A DNA stretch of 64,000 nt from Desulfopila inferna (GTDB taxonomy: Bacteria; Desulfobacterota; Desulfobulbia; Desulfobulbales; Desulfocapsaceae). Positions 1-9,005 of the stretch are shown in pieces (within the stretch, counting starts at the first letter, position 1; every line of letters begins with the position of its first letter). Location: contig NZ_JAFFQE010000006.1 of NCBI RefSeq assembly GCF_016919005.1, positions 266,721 through 330,720 on the forward strand, read 5' to 3'. The translations under genes were made by a program, and so were the position numbers. The notes below the pieces were generated by a model. The model was not told the origin of the DNA. It ran no database searches and was given only the letters and a program-made list of their open reading frames with translations.

Positions 1-933
1 AAGCGGGCGGTAATCCTAATGTACCACCGGGTGCTGAAGGAAGATGAACGACGAGGTTCATTCTCCCATCCGGGCATAATCGTCGATCCCGATACATTTT
101 CCCGACAACTGGATTGTCTGCACAAGTATTTCCGGGTTCTTACCCAAACCGAGTTCTTGCAACATCTCGAAGGGCGAAATTTCCCTTCTTCCTCGGTTCT
201 TCTCACCTTCGATGACGGTTGGCTTGATAATTACACCAACGCCTTTCCCATCCTCAAAGAAAAAGGGTTGCCAGCCATAATTTTCCTGGCCACCGGATTT
301 ATCGGCAATGAAAAGATCTTTTGGCAGGAACGGCTTGCCGCCAGTTTGTTCGGCTGTTTTCTGGACCGCGGTGAAAAGGCGAGGAAAATCCTGGGTCGAT
401 GTGGATTGGAAAATATCGGGGCGATGTCGGACGAGGAAGCGAAAAAAGCCATCAGGACCTTTGTTTCCTTCCAGAAGGAACAAGACCAAGACACTTTGCG
501 TTCGCTTGTGGAAGAAATTACCGAAAGTTCTTCCTCTGCATCCCGAGAGAGTCATGGAGTAGACAAATTTCTTGACTGGAAACAGGTGCAGGAGATGTCA
601 GGGCACTCTCTCTTTTTCGGTTGCCATTCCGTACATCACCATATCCTCACTCACATCCCGCCGGAAGTCGCTGTCCGTGAGATTCGGGAATCGAAAAAGG
701 CGATAGAGGATAATGGCCTAAAATCGCCCCCTCTTTTCTGCTATCCCAATGGCAACCATAATGATAGAATAAAAGAAGAAGTAGCAAGGGCAGGTTTTCG
801 CGCCGCGATGTCGACCATCCCCGGCTATATCGACTCTTCCACGGATCGCTACGGTCTTCGGCGAATAAATATCCACCAGCATATATCAAATTCCACGCCT
901 CTATTCATGGCGAGAATTCTCGGGTTATTCTAA
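1..933 (+). CDS. Polysaccharide deacetylase (NodB fold), 5' end cut by window
   Basis: The frame is open from base 1 and reads KRAVIL before the first ATG at 19, so the true start lies outside the window. The NodB homology domain is clear. TFDDGW holds the metal-binding Asp pair at about residues 63-68 of the visible part. HSVHH near residue 205 matches the second metal motif HSxxH. CYPNG near residue 245 matches the FxYPxG region. Enzymes of this family remove N- or O-acetyl groups from polysaccharides, often in the periplasm, but no signal peptide can be judged here. It is followed 25 bp later by an ATP-grasp gene in the same direction and probably belongs to the same transcript. It could equally process a lipid-linked intermediate. 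Confidence 0.9.
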   Translation, partial: KRAVILMYHRVLKEDERRGSFSHPGIIVDPDTFSRQLDCLHKYFRVLTQTEFLQHLEGRNFPSSSVLLTFDDGWLDNYTNAFPILKEKGLPAIIFLATGFIGNEKIFWQERLAASLFGCFLDRGEKARKILGRCGLENIGAMSDEEAKKAIRTFVSFQKEQDQDTLRSLVEEITESSSSASRESHGVDKFLDWKQVQEMSGHSLFFGCHSVHHHILTHIPPEVAVREIRESKKAIEDNGLKSPPLFCYPNGNHNDRIKEEVARAGFRAAMSTIPGYIDSSTDRYGLRRINIHQHISNSTPLFMARILGLF

Positions 934-958
934 TGGGCGGCAAGGAAAAGATAAAATC

Positions 959-2149
959 ATGAAAATTCTTGTAACCGACGGTAATAGCCGCGCAGCGTTA
1001 GCCATAACCAGATCGCTAGGCAAAAAGAATCACCATATCGTTGTCGGAGAGCACAAACATCCTTCCCTCGCCTCCTCGTCAAAATATTGCCGGGAGTGCA
1101 TCACCTATCCCGACCCCACCAGGCAGCCGCAGGAATTCATAGATCGAATTAAGGATATAATCAAGGAGATGAAAATAGAAGTCATCTTGCCGGTAACCGA
1201 TGTGACCACCATCCCCGTCTGCGAGCACAAAAAGGATCTGGAGCCTTACTGTCACGTGCCGTTCTCCAATCCCGAATCCGTCAATTTCGCAGCAGACAAG
1301 AGCAAATTATTTCATCTTGCCGAAGAGTTGGGTGTTGCAGTCCCTAAATCGTTTTGGCTTGAAGAGGAGGGAGACAAAGACAAAATTGGCGATAAACTGT
1401 CCTATCCCCTGGTCATCAAACCGGGAAGATCAAGGATCAAGACGGAGAACGGCTGGCTTTCAACCATGGTCAAATATGCCGACAACCAGAGGGAATTGAA
1501 CAGCATACTTGCAGCCGAGTCTCCTCTTGCCTATCCGCTGCTACTCCAGGAAAGAATCATTGGTCCGGGCGTTGGTATCTTCGTCTGCTACAATCACGGT
1601 ACTCCCCTGGCTTTTTTCAGCCACCGAAGACTTCGAGAAAAACCACCCTCCGGAGGAGTCAGCGTCTTAAGGGAAAGTATTCCCGTCTCTCCCGTCGCCC
1701 GGGAATTCAGCGAACGGCTGCTAAACCATTTGCAGTGGCATGGCGTGGCTATGGTGGAATTTAAGGTGGATCAGCGGGACGATACACCAAAGCTCATGGA
1801 AATAAACGGGCGTTTCTGGGGTTCGTTGCAATTGGCCATCGACGCAGGGGTCGATTTTCCCGCCCTGCTCATTGATATTATCGACCAAAAGACCTCGCAG
1901 TCACTAGTGAAATACACTGCGGGCGTAAGGACCCGCTGGCTTCTGGGTGATGTGGACAGTCTGTTGATGATCCTCTTCAAGAGAAGGAGCAAACTCAAAT
2001 TGCCAAAAGGCCACAGGAGTAGGATCCAATATTTGCTTGAATTTTTGAAGCTGTGGCAGAAAAACACCAACTACGAAGTCCTCAAGTGGGATGATATGAG
2101 ACCCTGGTTCTACGAGTTCAGTCAGTGGCACCATCAGAACAAAAAATAA
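959..2149 (+). CDS. ATP-grasp domain ligase, 396 aa
   Basis: The N-terminal pre-ATP-grasp fold begins MKILVTDGNSRAALAITRSL. The ATP-grasp core follows, with the nucleotide-binding Lys in YPLVIKPGRS (about residue 155-160), QERIIGPGVG, and the metal-binding MEINGRFWGSLQLA (about residue 280). The family joins a carboxylate to an amine or thiol using ATP through an acyl phosphate. The substrate cannot be read from the sequence. Position inside a polysaccharide cluster suggests amide-linked decoration of a sugar acid or a precursor. AAGGA lies about 12 bases upstream of the ATG, so the ribosome site is weak. It resembles carbamoyl-phosphate-synthase-like ATP-grasp proteins found in polysaccharide loci. 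Confidence 0.85.
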   Translation: MKILVTDGNSRAALAITRSLGKKNHHIVVGEHKHPSLASSSKYCRECITYPDPTRQPQEFIDRIKDIIKEMKIEVILPVTDVTTIPVCEHKKDLEPYCHVPFSNPESVNFAADKSKLFHLAEELGVAVPKSFWLEEEGDKDKIGDKLSYPLVIKPGRSRIKTENGWLSTMVKYADNQRELNSILAAESPLAYPLLLQERIIGPGVGIFVCYNHGTPLAFFSHRRLREKPPSGGVSVLRESIPVSPVAREFSERLLNHLQWHGVAMVEFKVDQRDDTPKLMEINGRFWGSLQLAIDAGVDFPALLIDIIDQKTSQSLVKYTAGVRTRWLLGDVDSLLMILFKRRSKLKLPKGHRSRIQYLLEFLKLWQKNTNYEVLKWDDMRPWFYEFSQWHHQNKK

Positions 2150-2692
2150 TTCCTCCAAAGTTTTTCCCATCATCTGAAAAGAGGTTTTTTGCTCATGGTT
2201 GACTTTATCCCAGACATACTTATGCTAATTAGTAATAGTAAGCAATATCATTTAAATATAGAGACTGACCAACCACCAGGGCAAATAGATAGGTGATAGT
2301 TTTGTTATATTCATGTTATTCATCTTTTTCCGGGAATGAATTTTCACCTCATCGCTCTTTTCTGCTATACTAATATGTCAGCAGGCCGGTGTCCGTGAAC
2401 ATGCAAGAACAGTACCCACCACTTCTTGATCGATCAAATTACCAGAGCTCCAAGTGGTGGAAGGGCGAAGGTTATATCGACGACTGCAAACAACTCGGAG
2501 GAAAAAAGGCTTTGTTGAATGGCTGCCAATCAAGGTTTCGGTAACTTACATCTTAAAACTGACTTAACAAACGAAAAGAAGATACTACAAACACCGGGAG
2601 CGTACGCCTACTCCCAAGGTAGAGAAACCGGCAACTGCCTCCATACAACCGGCTTCTTCCGGAAAAACCACAATACAACTCGTGCAAAGCCA
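2150..2692. other. Gene-free stretch before the GT2 gene, with a hairpin and a possible promoter
   Basis: No convincing gene lies here. TATACT at 2366-2371 with TTTCAC at 2342-2347 (18 bp apart) is a possible sigma70 promoter for the downstream genes. A 9-bp perfect inverted repeat, CCACCACTT at 2416-2424 and AAGTGGTGG at 2452-2460, could fold around a 27-base loop that contains GATCGATC. It has no T-run after it, so it is not an ordinary terminator. The GT2 frame is open back to an ATG at 2519, but that stretch lacks hydrophobic or family features. Confidence 0.5.
2366..2371 (+). promoter_or_regulatory. Possible sigma70 -10 box (TATACT)
   Basis: TATACT is preceded 18 bp upstream by TTTCAC as a poor -35 (2342-2347). 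It sits in the non-coding stretch ahead of the GT2/VOC/hydrolase genes. The -10 is good and the -35 weak, so the call is tentative. Confidence 0.3.
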
Positions 2693-3826
2693 ATGACACC
2701 CCTGATCATTATCTTTTGGACATCCCTCGCAGCAATCTTCTATGCCTATCTGGGATACCCCCTTCTGCTGCATCTGCTCGCCGGCATGGGTTTCGGCCGG
2801 AAAGAAGGGAAAATATCCGGCAACTTCCGGCCTTCAATCTCGATCATCATACCAGCCCATAACGAAGGGAAAATTCTCGAGGACAAAATCGTCAATATCC
2901 TCGATCTCGACTACCCGAAAGAAAAAAGAGAAATTCTGATCATCTCAGACGGCTCTACCGATAACACCGGCGCTATCGCCAAAAAATATCTCGACAGGCT
3001 CGATTTTTTCGAACTCGAGAAACGCAGCGGCAAGACGGCGGCCTTGAATCTGGGTTTGGAAAAGGCCAGAAACGAGATCATCGTCTTCCTCGATGCTTCG
3101 ATAATGCTCAAAAAGGACGCCTTGCAAAATGTCGTCTGCCAATTCGTCGACCCCAGCATAGGCTGCATTTCAGGAGAGGATCACATCAAAGGTGCTGGCG
3201 GTGAAGGTCTCTACGGCAGATACGAGCTTAAACTGCGCAACCTCGAATCAAAGCTGCACTCAATCGTCGGAGCAAGCGGCTCCTTCTATGCCCAGAGAAA
3301 AAAACTGTGCCGGCCTTTTAGCGAAGGCTTGGCCCCGGACTTCATCTCGGTTCTCAACACCGTCGAACAGGGATTCCGTGCTATCACCGAACCCACGGCA
3401 ATCGGCTACATGACCGCCGTTAAAAAAAGCAGTGATGAGCTGGCGCGCAAGGTGAGGACGATCGTCCGGGGAATGACCGCCCTCTTTTTCAAGCGGCAGC
3501 TGCTCAATCCCTTTCGCCACGGCTTTTTCGCCTTTGAACTGATTTCGCACAAGATCATCAGATGGCTGGTGCCCTTTTTTCTTATCTCGGCTTTTGTCAG
3601 CAACATGATCCTGAGCACCGAGCCCTTCTACCTCCTGCTTTTCCTGGGACAGCTGCTCTTTTACCTGTTGGCGCTCGGCTCCTTATACAACCTGCCCTTT
3701 TTCAGGGCCATTCCTATTGGGAAAATCTCCAACTATTTTGTCATAGTCAACATCGCCGCCCTGACAGCGTGGTGGAAATACCTACGAGGACAGAGACTGG
3801 AAATCTGGACACCGTCACAACGTTGA
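2693..3826 (+). CDS. Membrane-anchored family 2 glycosyltransferase, 377 aa
   Basis: The start at 2693 is chosen because the protein then begins with a membrane segment (MTPLIIIFWTSLAAIFYAYL), the usual layout. The frame is open back to 2519 without a good ribosome site. The GT-A domain shows SIIIPAHNEG, then ISDGSTDNT, then FLDAS in place of the metal-binding DxD region. RTIVRG precedes three or four C-terminal membrane helices. These proteins are processive or lipid-anchored transferases that add a sugar from a nucleotide donor on the cytoplasmic face. It heads a run with the VOC gene (31 bp on) and the two hydrolases. Confidence 0.88.
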   Translation: MTPLIIIFWTSLAAIFYAYLGYPLLLHLLAGMGFGRKEGKISGNFRPSISIIIPAHNEGKILEDKIVNILDLDYPKEKREILIISDGSTDNTGAIAKKYLDRLDFFELEKRSGKTAALNLGLEKARNEIIVFLDASIMLKKDALQNVVCQFVDPSIGCISGEDHIKGAGGEGLYGRYELKLRNLESKLHSIVGASGSFYAQRKKLCRPFSEGLAPDFISVLNTVEQGFRAITEPTAIGYMTAVKKSSDELARKVRTIVRGMTALFFKRQLLNPFRHGFFAFELISHKIIRWLVPFFLISAFVSNMILSTEPFYLLLFLGQLLFYLLALGSLYNLPFFRAIPIGKISNYFVIVNIAALTAWWKYLRGQRLEIWTPSQR

Positions 3827-3857
3827 AAAAGAGTACGTCTTGGGGGAAGAATTATCC

Positions 3858-4274
3858 ATGAAAATCGACCACGTCGGCATCGCCGTCAAAGCAATCGAGA
3901 AGGGAATACACGACTGGGAGGATAACTTCGGCTATCGTCAATCGACGCGAGTCGTCACCAACACCCGACAGAAAGTCCGGGTGGTTTTCCTGGAGAAAGA
4001 AGGTTCTCTTCCGGTCAAACTTATTGAACCCACGGATGCAACATCTCCGATTCACACCTTCGCCCAAAAGGGCGGGGGATTGCATCACCTCTGCTTTCTC
4101 TGCGAAAATATGGAAGAGGAATTGGAGCGATTGAAGGAGAAGCGATTGAGAATACTGGCCGCTCCCCAACCGGGAGAGGCCTTTGACGATGAAAAAATAG
4201 CCTTTGTCTATGCAGGGCAGGGACTCAATATTGAGCTGATCGACACCTTGAAACGAGCAGGCAGATTATCGTAG
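3858..4274 (+). CDS. VOC-fold protein (methylmalonyl-CoA epimerase-like), 138 aa
   Basis: The start at 3858 has a GGGGGAAG ribosome site; the frame is open back to 3840. The protein begins MKIDHVGIAVKAIEKG, the typical first strand of a vicinal-oxygen-chelate domain with a metal-binding His (DHVGIAV). A second His cluster, GGGLHHLCF, lies near residue 75. The C-terminal GLNIELID supplies the usual final Glu. The family includes methylmalonyl-CoA epimerase, glyoxalase and dioxygenases. Nothing else of a methylmalonyl-CoA pathway is nearby, so it more likely acts on a CoA- or ACP-linked acyl group or a sugar intermediate. The gene is followed 2 bp later by the first hydrolase. Confidence 0.8.
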   Translation: MKIDHVGIAVKAIEKGIHDWEDNFGYRQSTRVVTNTRQKVRVVFLEKEGSLPVKLIEPTDATSPIHTFAQKGGGLHHLCFLCENMEEELERLKEKRLRILAAPQPGEAFDDEKIAFVYAGQGLNIELIDTLKRAGRLS

Positions 4275-4276
4275 CC

Positions 4277-5158
4277 ATGAGATTGGCTCATCAGACAAAA
4301 GTAAAGATCCTGATGGAACATCCACAAAGAAGACTGAAGAAGATGTATGACGAAACCCCGTTATTTTTCGATAATGGAGCAGGCAGGCTTTTCGGCATTC
4401 TCCATAAACCCGATGGGAACAACAATGGCTTCGGATTCGTCATGTGCACCCCCATTGTCGAGGAAAAACTCTGGACCCACAGGGTTTTTGTCAACTTCGC
4501 CAGGGAACTCGCCGCAAAGGGATATACCATTTTACGTTTCGATTACCTGGGCCACGGCGACAGTTATGGAGATCATGTGGACTCCAGCCCCGACACCATG
4601 CTCCGGGACATTCATTCAGCCATTGGCCAAATTCAAAGGCATGATACGGTAAAAGAAACAGGTCTTATCGGTTTGCGAATGGGGGCCACCCTGGCCGCTC
4701 TGGCGGCGGAGAGGAATCCCGATTTGAAAAAACTCGTTCTCTGGGAACCTGTACTGGACGGCAGCGCCTACATGAAAGAGCTGTTTCGCACCAATATCAT
4801 CACCCAGACAACCGTTTACAAGGAAATTCGATGGAATACGGAGATGCTCATCGAGCGGCTGGAGGAAGGTGGTGCCGTCAACATCAACGGCTATGAGATA
4901 TTGCTGTCGTTTTATAAGCAGATGTTAGCGGTGGATTTATTGAGTGAGGAAAAGAGCTTCAGGGGGGAGGTATTGCTCGTGGAAGCCGGTAAACGTAAAA
5001 AAGAGAAGATCGGCAAGATCGGCGATTTGGCGAAACTTTATAAAGACGCCACCTGCTCCTCGGTTGTTGAACAGCCTTTTTGGAAGGAAATCAAAGAGTA
5101 TTACCCGAGGGCGGGCAATCTCCAAAACACTACGCTTCAATGGCTGGGAGAAAGATGA
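4277..5158 (+). CDS. Alpha/beta hydrolase, exosortase A-associated hydrolase 2-like
   Basis: The fold is clear: GRLFGILHKP, VMCTPIVEEKLWTHRVF, then LRFDYLGHGDSYG, which carries the typical oxyanion-side GHGxS. The nucleophile elbow reads LIGLRMGAT, so Arg stands where Ser is expected in GxSxG. As I recall, members of the exosortase-associated hydrolase 2 family have this GLRxG form. The role is unknown; context suggests handling of acyl groups on the polysaccharide or on a carrier. An internal ATG at 4343 (MYDETPLFF) aligns better with the start of the next gene's product and may be the true start. Its stop overlaps the next gene's ATG (ATGA), which implies translational coupling. Confidence 0.82.
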   Translation: MRLAHQTKVKILMEHPQRRLKKMYDETPLFFDNGAGRLFGILHKPDGNNNGFGFVMCTPIVEEKLWTHRVFVNFARELAAKGYTILRFDYLGHGDSYGDHVDSSPDTMLRDIHSAIGQIQRHDTVKETGLIGLRMGATLAALAAERNPDLKKLVLWEPVLDGSAYMKELFRTNIITQTTVYKEIRWNTEMLIERLEEGGAVNINGYEILLSFYKQMLAVDLLSEEKSFRGEVLLVEAGKRKKEKIGKIGDLAKLYKDATCSSVVEQPFWKEIKEYYPRAGNLQNTTLQWLGER

Positions 5159-6153
5159 CAGAGACCATGAAAGCAGTTACATTCACCAACGACAACAACG
5201 CCAAACTTTTCGGCATTCTTCATCAACCGGCAGAGAAAAGAAAGGATACCGGTATTATCCTCATCAGCTCCGGCATCAAGAGCAGAGTCGCCCCCCACCG
5301 GCTCTACCTCAAGATGGCCAGACAATTCGCCGAGATGGGATATCCCACCCTCCGCGTCGATCCGGAAGGTTTGGGGGATGCCGAAGGTGAGATAGAGGAA
5401 CAGTGGATTGCGGATGTTTACTGTTCCATTGAAATCGGGCTGCTCATAAATGATACCATAGCGGCTATAGACTGGATGTTCGAGGAGTGCGGTGTCGAAA
5501 AAGTCATCCTCGCCGGACTCTGCGGCGGAGCCATTACCGCTCTTTTAACCGGCAACAGGGACCAGAGAGTCAGCGCGGTTCTCTCTCTGGGCATGCCCTC
5601 GGTTCTGGCAAGTTCGAAGATCGATCCCACAAAATATATCACCACCGGACAGTTGCAGACTATGCGGGACGGTTACCTGAAAAAGGCTCTCAACTTGGAT
5701 TCCTGGAAGAGATTTCTCAGATTCCAGACCGACTACTCATTACTATTGAAATCGTTTTTTTTGCCGATGTTGAAAAAACCGAAAGCCGAACTGGAGAATT
5801 CGCGAAAAAAGGAAGCCTCGGTTCCGGTTCTTCCCGAAGACACCAATCTCAATCCCCATTTTGCCAAGGCCTTTCTCAAGTTCACTTCTCAACGAAAGCT
5901 TTTACTCATCTTCAGCGAAACCGATCGCCTCTACTGGGAATTTCAAGAAAAATTCATGCACTACTATGAAGAACTAGCTAACCGCAATGGTCATAATTTT
6001 GAAATTCATGTAGTCAAGGAGGCCAATCATGTATTCTCCTTTGGCGAGTGGCAAAAGGAAATGATGGAGATCTCCTGCAAATGGCTTGAGGATGTGGCTG
6101 CCCCCCTGGTTATTGAAAACCTCAATCGAACATATCATGCAGAAATTCTTTGA
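5155..6153 (+). CDS. Alpha/beta hydrolase, exosortase A-associated hydrolase 1-like
   Basis: The start at 5155 overlaps the upstream stop (ATGA) and has a GGGAG site. The N-terminus (AKLFGILHQPAEKR) parallels the previous protein. LRVDPEGLGDAEG marks the region after the second strand. The nucleophile elbow is LAGLCGGA, with Cys in place of Ser. A late HVFSFGEWQKE supplies a candidate catalytic His. At 332 aa it is longer than most of the family; an insert at about residues 190-250 is lid-like. The pairing of these two hydrolases is a known mark of exosortase A polysaccharide clusters. The reaction is not established; a thioesterase or acyltransferase role is plausible. Confidence 0.83.
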   Translation: MTETMKAVTFTNDNNAKLFGILHQPAEKRKDTGIILISSGIKSRVAPHRLYLKMARQFAEMGYPTLRVDPEGLGDAEGEIEEQWIADVYCSIEIGLLINDTIAAIDWMFEECGVEKVILAGLCGGAITALLTGNRDQRVSAVLSLGMPSVLASSKIDPTKYITTGQLQTMRDGYLKKALNLDSWKRFLRFQTDYSLLLKSFFLPMLKKPKAELENSRKKEASVPVLPEDTNLNPHFAKAFLKFTSQRKLLLIFSETDRLYWEFQEKFMHYYEELANRNGHNFEIHVVKEANHVFSFGEWQKEMMEISCKWLEDVAAPLVIENLNRTYHAEIL

Positions 6154-6181
6154 TCTGACTATACCAGCTTTGGGCCTCCCG

Positions 6182-7708
6182 TCAGTGTTTGCTGAATACA
6201 AAAAACCTCGAGAAGTATCTTTCTTTATAAGCATTTCGCTCTTCTTGGTTTATGGCGATAAACCAGGCACTCAGAAAATAGATGGGGAGCAGCAGGAGAA
6301 TCTCTGCAAAAAACATCAACAGCGAGCCGACTGGGTAGTAATCATTGACGAAATACATTGCTATTCCAAATGGTATTGCTGCTATGGCCGGTCTCAGGTA
6401 GCTCATGGTATAGAGATCGTAAAGCCGTATACCGACCTGCTTTGTCACAAGATAGGGCAAAACGAAGGTCGTCACCACAATATGCGGAACGACGGTTCCA
6501 TAGGCGACACCGACAATGCCGAACGGTCTTATCAGCAGCAGAGAAAGAGTAAGATTGCAAACCGCTTCAAAAAGTCGACAAATAGCGATAATGTGGTGCC
6601 TGCTTGTTCCATAAAAAATGTTGTTGTAGGTATAATGCGGCGTGGAAAAAATCAGATTTACGGCCAGAACCATCAGCACATCCCCTGCTAGATCCATGTA
6701 TTCCGGTCCCATCCATAGGGAAATAAATCGGCGCCCCATGATGAGAAAGGTGATACATGGAGGAAGCGCGACGAGGAGAGAAAACTTGCTGCCCAGGAGG
6801 AGCACGGTCCGTATTCTCTCCGTCTCGTTCCTGGTTTCCAGTTCGCTGGTGAGAGGATTAATCACTCTGGCAAGAGAGGAAACCATGCGCTTAACATATT
6901 GTACCAAGTTACCGGCTATGGCAAAAAAAGTGACAGAGGCGGGGGCAAGAAAGATACCAATGAGGATGGTATCCGTATAAAGAATAATTTTTTCACAGAC
7001 ATTATTGAGAAGCACGATACTGCCGTAGTTGATTATGCTCCTGTAAACATGACGGTCCGGACTGGCAGAGAGTATATTAAAAGACAACAGCCTCCTTGAG
7101 ATAATATAGGTAACCCAATTCAGCCCTAGATTTACCCCCAGTTGAATGGCCCCCAAAGCAATTATCCCATATCCTTTATTCAGGAAGTAAACGATAAGAA
7201 AAAGGCGGATAAAAACAAACAACACCCCCGCCTTCGTGGTGAGATCCGTCCGCTGCATGCCCATGATGATGCCGCTAAAGACATTGAACACCAAGGCCTG
7301 TGTCACATTCATGCCGGTTAACAGAACCACTATCCGGGTTGTCTCGATGGAGGATTCGGCGAGATTAAAAACATAGGGAGCAGCAAAAGAGAAGAGGAAG
7401 GTAAGCAGGAAACAAATCAATCCGATCCCTGAATAGAGGATTAGGCCGGCCTTGATGACATTATCTATATCTGTTTGATTTTCGGTGGCATGATATTTGG
7501 AAATAAATCGCACCAGTGACTCCCTTACCCCGAAATCCATAAGGTAGAGATAGCCGGTCAGCTGCATCATTATCACCCAGATGCCGTAATAGGTGTTGCC
7601 GAGTTTATGGACGACAAAGGGGGCAAGAAAGAAGGAGACGACGATGTTGACGAAAAGAATCGCCCAATTGAAAAAAACGTTTCTCAGAGCTTTGCTGTAG
7701 TAACTCAT
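6182..7708 (-). CDS. Wzx-type oligosaccharide flippase (MOP superfamily), 508 aa
   Basis: The protein has about 12-14 hydrophobic segments across its whole length, with the family's N-terminal layout (NWAILFVNIVVSFFLAPFVV, then KLGNTYYGIWVIMMQLTGYL). Arg and Lys loops lie between helices, as in polysaccharide exporters of the MATE-like MOP group. It would turn the undecaprenyl-linked repeat unit from the inner to the outer face of the plasma membrane. GAAGGTAAGAC before the ATG is an acceptable ribosome site. It is the last gene of a minus-strand run that includes a sulfotransferase, glycosyltransferases and a ligase. A second, unrelated-looking flippase is at 59.4 kb. Confidence 0.9.
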   Translation of the reverse strand: MSYYSKALRNVFFNWAILFVNIVVSFFLAPFVVHKLGNTYYGIWVIMMQLTGYLYLMDFGVRESLVRFISKYHATENQTDIDNVIKAGLILYSGIGLICFLLTFLFSFAAPYVFNLAESSIETTRIVVLLTGMNVTQALVFNVFSGIIMGMQRTDLTTKAGVLFVFIRLFLIVYFLNKGYGIIALGAIQLGVNLGLNWVTYIISRRLLSFNILSASPDRHVYRSIINYGSIVLLNNVCEKIILYTDTILIGIFLAPASVTFFAIAGNLVQYVKRMVSSLARVINPLTSELETRNETERIRTVLLLGSKFSLLVALPPCITFLIMGRRFISLWMGPEYMDLAGDVLMVLAVNLIFSTPHYTYNNIFYGTSRHHIIAICRLFEAVCNLTLSLLLIRPFGIVGVAYGTVVPHIVVTTFVLPYLVTKQVGIRLYDLYTMSYLRPAIAAIPFGIAMYFVNDYYPVGSLLMFFAEILLLLPIYFLSAWFIAINQEERNAYKERYFSRFFVFSKH

Positions 7709-7838
7709 GTCTTACCTTCAAAAATCTTCATTATGTTTCTCTCTTCCCTCTGCCGGAACTCGGGTTTTTTCCTCGTCTTCACGGCCCGGAGATCGAGAAA
7801 GAACTGGAAACAGCCACGCCTCTTGATTGATCTCGCGC

Positions 7839-8924
7839 TCAGTCCTGCAAAATAGTTTGGGTGTCGTGAAAATGGAGGTGGCGCGGGTTGGCAAGATAGC
7901 TGTCATATTCATAGGCATCAACTCCGAAGAGAGAAAATATTGCAAACGCCGCCTCCTGCTCCTCGTCGCTGATCTTTCCTTCCCATTTTTTGACAATATT
8001 TCGTTTGCGACGTTGACTGTCCTCTATTTTCAAGGTATCGATGGTCTCCTGGTTCGACATGGCTATGTTCATGGCCGGCTCATCAACGACGTTAAACATT
8101 ATCTCCAGATCATCGAGACCAAGGTTGTCGTGTAAATACTGGCAGCACTTGCCGGAGTTGAGTACAACCTCTTCATAGGTAAGGATGGTCCAGTCACTCG
8201 AATCCAGGTGATTGAGCTGGAGAAAATTTTCGTAGCACCAGGAAAGAAACCCTTTCTGCAGCCTGCTTCCATTTTGGCGGATTTCGACGATGCTATTGAA
8301 CTGATTTTGGGTGAAAAATTTTCTGTAATAGGGAGAGCGGATAAAATGATCCAGACGCGGAAAAACTTTCCGCGAGAGCGTGGTCGGCACCGGATGCCTG
8401 AGCAGATAGAGGATGCTGCCGTTGCACTTCTCTTTTATCTCGTTGACCAGATGTTCTATTTCGTGAATTTTGAAAACCACCCGCTTGGTTATACAGCGGT
8501 GGTTCTTCCTGAAAGGCGGAGGGTTCATAAACCTCATCCTGTTTGCTTCCAGCAGCTTCAGGTATTCTATTATTTTATCGGACTGCCCTCCATCTGGCAT
8601 GAGCTCATCCCAGGTTGAGAAAAAACCCGCCTTCTGCACATTATCCCGGCGGATGTTGAAGGGCTCGTCGTAATATTTCATGCCGCGCTGGGAGGCGATA
8701 ATTTCCATAACCCAGGTTGAGCCACCGCGAGGGGTTGCAAAAAGAAAAATATTCTTCTTCGCCCCCTGCACATGCAGGTTGCTAATCGATTTCATGAAGT
8801 ATTTCAGCGAAGAATCCACTTTCATAATTTTCTTTTTCCAGAAATAAGTTAATCGTGCCTTTTCGGAAATGACTTCGGGATGGACATTCCGTTCCGGCCG
8901 CTTTAGGTATTTGCTGGCGAACAT
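7839..8924 (-). CDS. Sulfotransferase (PAPS-dependent), 361 aa
   Basis: FLFATPRGGSTWVMEII near residues 60-75 is the 5'-phosphosulfate loop of PAPS enzymes. ILYLLRHPVPTTLSRKV in the middle carries the 3'-phosphate-binding Arg and Ser. The start is uncertain: ATG at 8924 has no clear ribosome site, a TTG lies two codons earlier, and ATG at 8825 is another option. The enzyme would move sulfate from PAPS to a hydroxyl or amine of the polysaccharide. It ends 130 bp before the flippase gene. It is one of six sulfotransferases in the window and shares little beyond the motifs with the others. Confidence 0.88.
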   Translation of the reverse strand: MFASKYLKRPERNVHPEVISEKARLTYFWKKKIMKVDSSLKYFMKSISNLHVQGAKKNIFLFATPRGGSTWVMEIIASQRGMKYYDEPFNIRRDNVQKAGFFSTWDELMPDGGQSDKIIEYLKLLEANRMRFMNPPPFRKNHRCITKRVVFKIHEIEHLVNEIKEKCNGSILYLLRHPVPTTLSRKVFPRLDHFIRSPYYRKFFTQNQFNSIVEIRQNGSRLQKGFLSWCYENFLQLNHLDSSDWTILTYEEVVLNSGKCCQYLHDNLGLDDLEIMFNVVDEPAMNIAMSNQETIDTLKIEDSQRRKRNIVKKWEGKISDEEQEAAFAIFSLFGVDAYEYDSYLANPRHLHFHDTQTILQD

Positions 8925-9005
8925 TGCCAAGTAACTCAGTTCTTGGCGGGAGCTAAATGGTACCTACTTTCCGCCCACGTATTCCTGAGATAAATAAGAA
9001 AGTCG

